Shown in pieces: positions 1 to 5,744 of a stretch of 5,744 nt of DNA; positions within the stretch are counted from its first letter, which is position 1; the number at the start of each line of letters is the position of its first letter. The stretch comes from Synechococcus sp. PL34863bin_39 (GTDB lineage: Bacteria > Cyanobacteriota > Cyanobacteriia > PCC-6307 > Cyanobiaceae): positions 1 to 5,744 of the forward strand of contig WTHL01000222.1 of the NCBI GenBank assembly GCA_011523155.1, read 5' to 3'. Both the position numbers and the translations under genes were made by a program. The notes beneath the pieces are model-generated. The model made no database searches. It saw nothing but the letters and a program-made list of their open reading frames with translations, and was not told where the DNA came from.

Positions 1-1395
1 GTCCGGGACCAACGGATGGAGGAGAAGGCCCACCAGGCGACAACATTCCAGCACTGCATAGCGATCTGCTCCAACGATGGCCTCCTGCCCTGGTTGTTTC
101 ATCAGGCTCCAGGGAGCCCGTTCATTGAGATAGCCGTTCGCTTCGATGGCGAGCTGAAGGACAGCTTCCGCCGCGCGATGAAAGGCCATGGCCGGCATCG
201 CCTCGCGGACCGTGGCGATGGCGCTTTGAGCCTTCAGCTGGAGGGGATGGTCGCTTGACACCACATCACCGGCAGGTGGCACTGAATCGTTAAACCACTT
301 GCGCGACATTGACGTGGTGCGATTCAGCAGATTGCCGATTGTGTTCGCCAGATCGTTGTTGACGAGATCGGTGAAACGCTGCTGCTGGAAATCGCCGTCA
401 TCGCCGAACTGAATGTCGCGCAGCAGATACCAGCGCACCGCATCCGTGCCGCAGCGGTCCAGCAGAGTGACAGGGTCGAGAACGTTGCCGAGGGATTTCC
501 CCATCTTCTGGCCTTCCCGGGTCAGGAAACCATGGCCAAACACCCTCGCGGGCACTGGAAGACCCGCTGACATCAACATCGCCGGCCAGTACACGGCGTG
601 AAAACGAAGAATGTCCTTGCCGATGACATGCATCTGGGCTGGCCATCCAACACTGATCAGTCGGTCGAGATCGACGGTGCCACCGTCATCCAGCAGGGCC
701 GTGAGATAGCCAAGCAGTGCGTCGAACCAGACATAGAAGGTGTGTCCCGGATGGCCGGGGACCGGGAGGCCCCAGGAGACATTGACTCTGGAGATCGAAA
801 AATCCCGAAGCCCCCCAGCGACGAAATTCTGGATTTCCTTGCGCCGGTTGGCAGGGGCGATGAAATCCGGCTGATTGATCAGTTGCTCAATCTTCTCCTG
901 GAACTTGGAGAGGCAGAAGAAGAGGTTTTCCTCATCACGCCATTCGAGTGGTTTCTGATGGATTCCGCAGGTCGGAGCCTGGGCATCCGGCGCCTCATCC
1001 TTGAACTCCTCACATCCAACGCAGTACCAACCGGTCTGCCGCCCGACCCTGATGTCTCCGTTGGCTTCACAACGCTTGAAGAAGGCCTCGACAAGGGGAA
1101 GATGACGTTTGGCAGTGGTCCGCACGAAACGGTCGTTGCTGATTCCCCAGCGTTCCCAGAGGTCCTGGTAGGTGCTGGTGATCGCGTCGCAGTGATCCTG
1201 CGGCGTCACCCCCCGGGCCGCAGCTGTGCGCTGAATCTTCTGGCCGTGTTCATCAACTCCCGTGATGAACACGACGGCTTCCCCCTCCAGTCTCTGGAAG
1301 CGTGCAAGGGCGTCGCAGGCGATCGTGGTGTACGTGCTGCCGAGATGGGGTTTGTCGTTGACGTAGTAGAGCGGGGTCGTGAGGCTGTAGGTCAT
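1..1395 (-). CDS. metG: Methionyl-tRNA synthetase, C-terminus cut by the window edge
   Basis: Cytoplasmic class I aminoacyl-tRNA synthetase that charges tRNA-Met with methionine using ATP. The minus-strand frame is open from 1395 to base 1 (465 codons). Visible, numbered from the ATG at 1395: the HIGH-type signature HLGS at residues 17-20; GVDEHGQKI at 46-54; a single zinc knuckle C125-x2-C128 ... C143-x2-H146, the same ligand pattern as the one-zinc Thermus enzyme; RDFSISR at 197-203; WFDAL at 223-227; the KMSKS loop as KMGKS at 297-301; then the helical anticodon-binding domain (DLANTIGNLLNR region). An in-frame ATG at 1419 would add eight residues (MSGAEGGE), but it has no ribosome site and a hairpin abuts it. 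The ATG at 1395 gives the usual family N-terminus (MTYSLTTPLYYVN) and follows GGAG. The enzyme is usually a little over 500 residues, so roughly the last 50 lie outside. It is transcribed divergently from the flavoprotein gene. Identity is near certain; the start is likely. Confidence 0.96.
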   Translation of the reverse strand, partial: MTYSLTTPLYYVNDKPHLGSTYTTIACDALARFQRLEGEAVVFITGVDEHGQKIQRTAAARGVTPQDHCDAITSTYQDLWERWGISNDRFVRTTAKRHLPLVEAFFKRCEANGDIRVGRQTGWYCVGCEEFKDEAPDAQAPTCGIHQKPLEWRDEENLFFCLSKFQEKIEQLINQPDFIAPANRRKEIQNFVAGGLRDFSISRVNVSWGLPVPGHPGHTFYVWFDALLGYLTALLDDGGTVDLDRLISVGWPAQMHVIGKDILRFHAVYWPAMLMSAGLPVPARVFGHGFLTREGQKMGKSLGNVLDPVTLLDRCGTDAVRWYLLRDIQFGDDGDFQQQRFTDLVNNDLANTIGNLLNRTTSMSRKWFNDSVPPAGDVVSSDHPLQLKAQSAIATVREAMPAMAFHRAAEAVLQLAIEANGYLNERAPWSLMKQPGQEAIVGADRYAVLECCRLVGLLLHPLVPD

Positions 1396-1397
1396 CT

Positions 1398-1401
1398 CTC
1401 C
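1398..1401 (-). promoter_or_regulatory. Possible ribosome binding site for metG (GGAG)
   Basis: On the minus strand GGAG lies two bases before the ATG at 1395, which is closer than ideal. A better-formed AGGAG sits at 1410-1414, but 14 bases away, which is rather far. Both lie inside the eight-codon stretch that would be coding if the ATG at 1419 were used. Together with the lack of any such motif upstream of 1419, they favour 1395. The call is tentative, because many cyanobacterial genes lack a good Shine-Dalgarno sequence. Confidence 0.35.
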
Positions 1402-1421
1402 GCCTTCTGCTCCTGACATGG

Positions 1422-1441
1422 CCCACCAAACGGAGGGTGGG
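1422..1441. repeat. Small perfect inverted repeat in the metG leader
   Basis: CCCACC (1422-1427) and GGTGGG (1436-1441) are perfect 6-bp inverted arms around an 8-base loop. In a metG transcript this would form a GC-rich hairpin ending two bases before the ATG at 1419 and about 26 bases before the ATG at 1395. It could mask initiation at 1419, or be a leader hairpin or operator half-sites. There is no T-tract, so it is not a standard terminator. The repeat is directly visible; any role is inference. Confidence 0.4.
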
Positions 1442-1455
1442 ACTTCTGGCGATGG

Positions 1456-1461
1456 ATCCTA
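1456..1461 (-). promoter_or_regulatory. metG: Weak candidate -10 element for metG
   Basis: On the minus strand TAGGAT matches TATAAT at four of six positions and would place a transcript start near 1449, about 50 bases before the ATG at 1395. No good -35 hexamer is found 16-18 bases upstream, so it would have to be an activator-dependent or -35-poor promoter. Promoters for both divergent genes must lie somewhere in this short intergenic stretch unless transcription enters from outside, but this particular assignment is weak. Confidence 0.2.
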
Positions 1462-1468
1462 ACGACAG

Positions 1469-1515
1469 CCCGTTCAAGCCCTTGATGCCGCGTCCCAACT
1501 TCAGTCAAGAACGGG
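1469..1515. repeat. Spaced inverted repeat CCCGTTC/GAACGGG in the divergent intergenic region
   Basis: CCCGTTC (1469-1475) and GAACGGG (1509-1515) are perfect 7-bp inverted arms separated by 33 bases. Within the span, TCAAG occurs at 1474-1478 and again at 1505-1509, and its complement CTTGA at 1481-1485, so smaller internal pairings are possible. The element lies between the two divergent starts, ending about 22 bases before the AGGAGG of the flavoprotein gene. It could be paired operator half-sites with start-to-start spacing of 40 bases (about four helical turns), or a leader stem-loop. No known regulator site is recognised. Confidence 0.35.
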
Positions 1516-1536
1516 TGTTCGCAGGCCTCGCTCTGC

Positions 1537-1542
1537 AGGAGG
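1537..1542 (+). promoter_or_regulatory. Ribosome binding site of the flavoprotein gene (AGGAGG)
   Basis: A full-consensus AGGAGG lies seven bases before the ATG at 1550 and only four before the GTG at 1547. The seven-base spacing is close to optimal and decides for the ATG. It is the strongest Shine-Dalgarno sequence in the window. Confidence 0.8.
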
Positions 1543-1549
1543 TCCTGTG

Positions 1550-3358
1550 ATGGTGACGACCGCGGTCGCCGTTGCGGTGTGGGGTGGTGGCACCGGTGGC
1601 GTGGCAGCAGCGCTCCAGTCGGCGCGCAGTGGCGCCACCACGCTTCTGCTCACGCCCGGGCCCTGGCTCGGGGGCATGGTCAGCGCCGCCGGTGTGTGTT
1701 GCCCTGATGGCAATGAGCTCACCCCCTGGCAGACAGGACTCTGGGGGGCTTTTCTGCGCGAACTTGCCCGGTGTGAGCCTCAGGGTCTCGATCACAACTG
1801 GGTGAGTTGCTTTGGTTATCGCCCCACCACCGCGGAACGGATCCTGCGGAGATGGGTCCGGGCCGAATCCAGACTGATCTGGTGGGCGGGATGCCGTCTT
1901 GAGTCGGTCGTGCGGCAGGGCAGAACGATCACAGCTCTGCAGGTTGTCCATCAGGGCGTGCGACGCCGCGTTGCTCCGCAGATCGTGATCGACGGCAGCG
2001 ATCGCGGCGATCTTTTCCCACTGGCCGATGTCCCCTTTCGCCTCGGCTGGGAGGCCAGTGAGCAGTGGTCTGAGCCCAGTGCTCCCAGTCGGCAGCGCCT
2101 GGACGATGATCGTTTTTTTCAGGCCCAGCCTGTTCAGTCACCCACCTGGGTGTCCATCGGTCAGCTCCATGCTGAGCAGGGGCCAGCGCGTCCGGACAAG
2201 AGCGCTCCTGAACGGTTGCCACCCCCACTGCCAGCTCCGTTCACCCGATGCTGTGAGCGCTTCGGATTGGAGCGGACACTCACCTACGGCCGTCTTCCAG
2301 GTGGTCTGGTGATGCTCAACTGGCCTCTTGATGGCAATGACTGGCACGCCGGACTGGAACGGGCCTTCAGCGGATCGGTGCCGGATGAGCGGGATCTTTT
2401 CGATGCGATGCGTCAGCACAGCCTGCGATTTGCCCAATCACTGGTGGATGCCAGTGATGGCTTGCTGACCCTGGGCCATGGGTTTCCACGCGATGGCAGC
2501 GCTTTCTCCTCGTCTCTTGCCCTCATGCCGTACTGGCGTGAGGGGAGACGCATCGTCGGTCCAGTGACGGTGCTTGAGCAGCACCTGTTGCCCATGTCGG
2601 ACGAGATGCCGGTGGGGGCTCTGCCGCTGGATCAACACGGCGATTGCGATTCAATCGCTGTCGGCAACTACGCCAACGATCATCATTACCCCGGTCCTGA
2701 CTGGCCCCTGGCTCCGAAAAGTCGTCGCTGGGGTGGCCGTTGGACCGGGACACCCTTCTGTATCCCCTATGGCGCTCTGCTGAGTGCCGCGCTTGACAAT
2801 CTCATCGCTGCGGACAAGGGAATCAGCACGAGTCATATGGCCAATGGGGCGACCCGGCTTCAGCCCCTTGTGATCAATGTCGGACAGGCTGCAGGTCTGG
2901 CGGCAGCGTTGTCGGTGCAGTCCCGTTGCATTCCGGTCGAGCTGCCGGTTCGAAGACTTCAGGAATCACTGATTCAGGATCCTCTTGCCCCCGCTGCTGT
3001 CGTTCCTCTCTGGCACACGCCGTGGCATCACCCCGCGTGGACACAGAAACAGCTTGACGCTCTCAACCATCCCCAGGAGAGCATTCTTGCGGATCTGGAT
3101 CACTCCGTCGCCCCCCTTCTGCAGAAATCACCCTGTCAGGAGGATGTTCATGCAAGCCACTGGTCTGGAACGGTCGTGCCCGGAGGGGATGGCAGCTTCG
3201 ATCTCCACGCGCAGGGCGGAGAGTGCTGGCCCCTGATCACCCTCGAGCCTTCTGTGCACTGCTGGCTCCAGGCGCTTGACAGGCCTCAAGACGTCTCTCT
3301 GATCGCCACCGCGAATCCCTGGGGACCCTGGTTACGAGTGAGCGCAGTCTGCCGATGA
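1550..3358 (+). CDS. FAD-dependent oxidoreductase, FAD_oxidored-like
   Basis: Probable soluble flavoprotein of about 602 residues; substrate unknown. Numbered from the ATG at 1550, it opens with a short hydrophobic strand and a dinucleotide-binding glycine motif GGGTGG (12-17), then WLGGMVSAAGV (39-49), typical of FAD_oxidored (PF12831-type) proteins. Other family-like blocks are IDGSDRGDL (147-155), PYWREGRRI (327-335), and IPYGALLSAALDNL (405-418) followed by a conserved tail with RLQP and VGQAAGLAAAL (443-453). Between about 174 and 230 is a Pro/Ser-rich stretch, perhaps a lineage insertion. From about 485 on, a Trp/His/Pro-rich C-terminal part is not a domain I recognise. At the end of the second beta strand, where an acidic residue normally binds the adenosine ribose, the sequence reads LLLTP, so that acid appears to be missing. 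There is no signal peptide or membrane segment. The gene stands alone, divergent from metG and convergent with the RNase gene. Fold and cofactor are well supported; the reaction is not known. Confidence 0.87.
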   Translation: MVTTAVAVAVWGGGTGGVAAALQSARSGATTLLLTPGPWLGGMVSAAGVCCPDGNELTPWQTGLWGAFLRELARCEPQGLDHNWVSCFGYRPTTAERILRRWVRAESRLIWWAGCRLESVVRQGRTITALQVVHQGVRRRVAPQIVIDGSDRGDLFPLADVPFRLGWEASEQWSEPSAPSRQRLDDDRFFQAQPVQSPTWVSIGQLHAEQGPARPDKSAPERLPPPLPAPFTRCCERFGLERTLTYGRLPGGLVMLNWPLDGNDWHAGLERAFSGSVPDERDLFDAMRQHSLRFAQSLVDASDGLLTLGHGFPRDGSAFSSSLALMPYWREGRRIVGPVTVLEQHLLPMSDEMPVGALPLDQHGDCDSIAVGNYANDHHYPGPDWPLAPKSRRWGGRWTGTPFCIPYGALLSAALDNLIAADKGISTSHMANGATRLQPLVINVGQAAGLAAALSVQSRCIPVELPVRRLQESLIQDPLAPAAVVPLWHTPWHHPAWTQKQLDALNHPQESILADLDHSVAPLLQKSPCQEDVHASHWSGTVVPGGDGSFDLHAQGGECWPLITLEPSVHCWLQALDRPQDVSLIATANPWGPWLRVSAVCR

Positions 3359-3377
3359 CCGCCTGCCTGTTCTGCGA

Positions 3378-3397
3378 CCTGACTGATCCGTGTCAGG
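3378..3397. terminator. Possible weak hairpin between the convergent genes
   Basis: CCTGAC (3378-3383) and GTCAGG (3392-3397) are perfect 6-bp arms around an 8-base loop. They lie in the 34-bp convergent gap and overlap the RNase stop codon at 3393-3395. The position suits a shared bidirectional terminator, but neither strand has a T-tract after the stem, so intrinsic termination would be poor. It may be chance. Confidence 0.22.
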
Positions 3398-5426
3398 AGG
3401 CGCGGAGTTTCAACAGGTCCGCACTGGAATCAACCCCAACAATGCTGAGTTGCCAACGATCTCCCGGTTCGCTGCCTTGTGGGCATTGCGCCGCGAGGTC
3501 GAGTGCCAGAGAGTCGATCCTGACCAGACCAAGGTGCTCCTGAGGCCGCAGCCAGCGAAGGAAATCCACCGGCCAGGTGTCTCCAGCGTGTTGTTCAAAC
3601 CAGACCTGTTGCCAGTGGCGCTGATCTTCCCGACTGATGCTGATGCCTTCACGGGTCGCGAGCTCAAGGTTGTTGAGAATCTGCTGAAGAGTGTCCGCAT
3701 CGAGGCAAGGTCCTCCATCAAGACAGGCCACGATCTGCCGCTGGGTGATGAGATCGCCGTACCGCCGGATCGGCGACGTCGCCTGCACGTAGGCCGGAAG
3801 CCCCAGGCTGAAATGCTGCGATGGGGTTGTTCCCACCAGGCCTCGACTCAGGTGGCGCTTGATGGCAGAAAAACGAACAGCACCTTCAGGAAGCGTTGCG
3901 AGCTCCTCTGCAGGGGGCAACTGGGCAGGCAGCTGACTCCTGAAAGGAAGAGCCAGATTTTGATCAATTGCAAACTGCGCTGTCGCAGCCCCAGCCAGGA
4001 TCATCGCCTCCGCCACCATCTGCCGCGAGGGTGATGGCTCCGTGATCTCCACCACCGCCTTGTCATCCCTGCAGCGGATACGCCCCTCCGGCAGGTCCAT
4101 CATCAGTGCTCCGTTCCGTTCTCTCCAGGCGCGTCGACGTTGTAGCAGTGCATCGAGCTCGGCGAGATCCGCTTCCTGTGGCGGAGCCAGATCGATCAGT
4201 TCATCGGCATCCTCGTAGCTGAGCCTGTAGTGCGGTTGGACCCAGCTACGGGTGATCCCGTAAGCGTTGATTGCCCCATCGCCATCGAGTTGGATCCATG
4301 TGCTCAGTGCTGCGTTGCGCCTGCCTGCCCTGAGACTCAGTGGGCCATGGGAAAGGGATGTGGGGAACATCGACTGCGTGCCCTGGGCCAGGTAAAGGGT
4401 GCTTCCCCGTGCTGCAGCCTCGCGATCAAGACCACTGTCAGGTGTGATCAGTCGTGTCGGGTCAGCGATATGGACCCAGATGCGTTCGTCTCCGTTGTCG
4501 AGTCGCTCGAGTGAAAGGGCATCGTCGAGCTCTCGTGTCTGGGGATCATCAACGGTGACGCAGTACAGATGACTGAGATCCAAGCGCCCTGCATCACCCG
4601 GTTGCAGGGCGTCACTGCCTGCGACCAGACTTGCTGCCTCTTGTTCCAGAGACTCGCTGAATCCATCCGACCATCGGCTGGTTTGCATGGATGGCAGGCG
4701 ATGGCTGTCGATCCGCCCGAGTGACACCAGTGCTCGATGCAGTTCAACACTGTCGCAATCGAGATCCAGGTCCTTCAGAACGGATTGAAGGGACCCATCC
4801 AGATCCTTGAGGCTGCTTTTGCCCGTTGCAAGGTCAGCCATCTGGTCAAGCCACGTCAGAAGGCCCTGGTCAACACTGGATTCTTCTAAGGCAGTGCGCC
4901 TCACAAGCATGTCGGAACAGGCCTGTCGTTTTGCAAGGTCCAGCTGTCGAGTCTTGTTCTCCTGTCGATGCTGTTTGAGCTCTGCTCCGCTGCGCGCATC
5001 GATCATTCCGTTCTTGAGGCGGAACATCCATTGAGGAGGCCTGAGGGCCAGCCAGCATGCGGCCCGCTCCACCGGGCCATCGTTGCCGCAGACAAGACCC
5101 GCGAAAGATGCCAGATCAAGTGTCTCTTCTGAGTCTGCAAGCAGGACCCAGGCTGAGCCCCAGTCGCGACGCGTGGGACTGGCTTTGGTCAGGCTTTCCG
5201 AAGTGATCAGCCATGGAAAAGCCCCAAGCTTCAACGGTGGAACTTCACCGTCGGGCATGGGGCTGATTAACAACAGATGCCGTTTCGAAACGACCTGCTG
5301 TCTGGATGTATGGCCGACCCGAAGGCGGACTTTGCTTCCTTGCGTCGATTCGACGATGGCTAGTTTGGCCTCGCGCGAGTCAAGAAGCCCGACGAGATCG
5401 CCGGGCTGGAAGGCAGTGGAGGACAG
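3393..5426 (-). CDS. rnb: RNase II/R-family 3'-5' exoribonuclease, probable CTG start
   Basis: Predicted processive 3'-to-5' exoribonuclease of RNA turnover, cytoplasmic. From the CTG at 5426 it has 677 residues. The N-terminus (FQPGDLVGLL, residues 6-15) looks like a small beta-barrel, followed by a helical region. The RNB catalytic domain spans about 281-566. Its metal-binding block VTVDDPQTRELDDAL gives D293, E299, D301 and D302; E299 stands where E. coli RNase II has Asp207, a change I recall from organellar and cyanobacterial-type relatives. The second hallmark is TSPIRRYGDL (550-559). The last 50 or so residues look like a short S1/OB fold. The ordinary start nearest the 5' end is a TTG at 5273, but it has no ribosome site and would remove 51 residues of plausible conserved sequence. 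No ATG, GTG or TTG lies between it and the rpsR stop. The gene is tightly linked to rpsR and probably translationally coupled. RNase II versus RNase R cannot be decided here, so the symbol is provisional. Family assignment is firm; the start is inferred. Confidence 0.9.
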   Translation of the reverse strand: MSSTAFQPGDLVGLLDSREAKLAIVESTQGSKVRLRVGHTSRQQVVSKRHLLLISPMPDGEVPPLKLGAFPWLITSESLTKASPTRRDWGSAWVLLADSEETLDLASFAGLVCGNDGPVERAACWLALRPPQWMFRLKNGMIDARSGAELKQHRQENKTRQLDLAKRQACSDMLVRRTALEESSVDQGLLTWLDQMADLATGKSSLKDLDGSLQSVLKDLDLDCDSVELHRALVSLGRIDSHRLPSMQTSRWSDGFSESLEQEAASLVAGSDALQPGDAGRLDLSHLYCVTVDDPQTRELDDALSLERLDNGDERIWVHIADPTRLITPDSGLDREAAARGSTLYLAQGTQSMFPTSLSHGPLSLRAGRRNAALSTWIQLDGDGAINAYGITRSWVQPHYRLSYEDADELIDLAPPQEADLAELDALLQRRRAWRERNGALMMDLPEGRIRCRDDKAVVEITEPSPSRQMVAEAMILAGAATAQFAIDQNLALPFRSQLPAQLPPAEELATLPEGAVRFSAIKRHLSRGLVGTTPSQHFSLGLPAYVQATSPIRRYGDLITQRQIVACLDGGPCLDADTLQQILNNLELATREGISISREDQRHWQQVWFEQHAGDTWPVDFLRWLRPQEHLGLVRIDSLALDLAAQCPQGSEPGDRWQLSIVGVDSSADLLKLRAS

Positions 5427-5429
5427 GGA

Positions 5430-5651
5430 TCAGCCCTCGGGGTTCACGAATGGCAGCAAGGCCACGATGCGAGCACGCTTGACAGCATTAGTCAGATCAC
5501 GCTGTTGCTTGGCGGTCAGGCCAGTCAAACGGCGGGGAAGGATCTTGCCGCGTTCGGTGATGAATTTCTTGAGCAGATCAACATCTTTGTAATCGATGGG
5601 ATCGCCCGGCTTGATCGGAGAAAGGCGCTTCTTGAAGAACGAACTGGACAT
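5430..5651 (-). CDS. rpsR: 30S ribosomal protein bS18
   Basis: Small-subunit ribosomal protein that binds on the platform together with bS6. The frame codes 73 residues, the usual length for the family. The core is clearly S18: [19 protein letters not shown] at residues 19-37, then the basic [15 protein letters not shown] (39-53) and [11 protein letters not shown] (58-68). The ATG at 5651 is the natural start and has no evident Shine-Dalgarno sequence, which is common in cyanobacteria. It lies 38 bases after the end of rpmG and, by the proposed CTG start, three bases before the RNase gene, so one transcript is likely. The stop is TGA. Confidence 0.97.
5435..5438 (-). promoter_or_regulatory. 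Ribosome binding site supporting the CTG start of the RNase gene (GAGG)
   Basis: GAGG on the minus strand lies within the last two sense codons of rpsR (Glu-Gly), eight bases before the CTG at 5426. The spacing suits initiation there, and no similar motif precedes the TTG at 5273. It overlaps the rpsR coding end, so ribosomes ending rpsR would be next to the new start. Confidence 0.5.
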
Positions 5652-5689
5652 GATTCAGAGAGACTGGGAAAAGGTGAAGACCTGCAAGA

Positions 5690-5744
5690 TCACTTGATCT
5701 CCTTGTGGAGAGTCGGCTTGTTGCAGTGGGGACAGAACTTCTTG
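5690..5744 (-). CDS. rpmG: 50S ribosomal protein bL33, C-terminal fragment at window edge
   Basis: Only the last 17 codons and a TGA stop (5690-5692) are inside the window. They read KKFCPHCNKPTLHKEIK, the typical end of bL33 with the second CxxC of its zinc ribbon and the closing HKEIK. The rest, including the first Cys pair and the start, lies beyond the right edge. It is followed after 38 bases by rpsR on the same strand, the common rpmG-rpsR order. The promoter of the cluster should lie outside the window. Confidence 0.92.
   Translation of the reverse strand, partial: KKFCPHCNKPTLHKEIK

Noticed and set aside
598..1416. Long open frame of 272 codons on the plus strand
   Set aside because: It lies wholly antisense to metG, whose motifs are unambiguous; the protein has no recognisable features. 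It is a by-product of GC-rich codon use.
1482..1510. Candidate plus-strand promoter TTGATG, 17 bases, TCAAGA
   Set aside because: The spacing is right, but the -10 hexamer matches the consensus at only two of six positions.
1547..1549. GTG as start of the flavoprotein gene
   Set aside because: It is only four bases from AGGAGG, while the adjacent ATG at 1550 has better spacing and is the stronger codon. The difference is one residue.
1505..1951. Minus-strand open frame of 148 codons
   Set aside because: It overlaps the FAD-binding region of the flavoprotein gene on the other strand; the composition is that of a shadow frame.
3355..3543. Small plus-strand frame whose ATG overlaps the flavoprotein stop (ATGA)
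   Set aside because: The overlap looks like coupling, but there is no ribosome site, the product is unrecognisable, and nearly all of it is antisense to the RNase gene.
3390..4034. Plus-strand open frame of 214 codons
   Set aside because: It is antisense to the 3' end of the RNase gene and reads as a low-complexity basic shadow with no family resemblance.
5083..5592. Plus-strand open frame of 169 codons across the rpsR-RNase junction
   Set aside because: It is antisense to two well-supported genes and its translation has no protein-like motifs.

Overview
The window looks like chromosomal DNA from a GC-rich picocyanobacterium, most likely marine Synechococcus or Cyanobium. The reasons are the MetG sequence type, the gene order rpmG-rpsR-RNase II, and the GC-rich codon use. 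This placement rests on protein recognition and not on a database search. It is compact core-genome territory. I see no mobile element, CRISPR array, tRNA, rRNA or other sign of recent transfer.

Layout: metG (methionyl-tRNA synthetase) runs leftward from about 1395 and leaves the window at base 1, so its C-terminus is missing. A 127-150 bp divergent intergenic region follows; it holds two inverted repeats and the likely promoters. A rightward gene for an FAD-dependent oxidoreductase of the FAD_oxidored type lies at 1550-3358, preceded by a strong AGGAGG site. It converges, across a gap of only 34 bp, on a leftward RNase II/R-family exoribonuclease gene (3393 to about 5426). That gene is the distal member of a leftward cluster with rpsR (ribosomal protein bS18, 5430-5651) and rpmG (bL33, only its last 17 codons visible).

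How the genes relate: rpmG, rpsR and the RNase gene are closely spaced on one strand and are probably co-transcribed, which joins two ribosomal proteins to an RNA-decay enzyme. metG also serves translation but is separately transcribed. The flavoprotein stands alone, and its substrate cannot be read from its neighbours.

The most notable point is the start of the RNase gene. Conserved-looking N-terminal coding sequence continues upstream of the first TTG, up to the rpsR stop codon, with no ATG, GTG or TTG in that stretch. The best candidate start is a CTG three bases after the rpsR stop, with a GAGG site inside the last codons of rpsR. The two genes are also in the same reading frame, separated by one TGA and one codon. 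I found no convincing new biological system; the rest of the window is ordinary.
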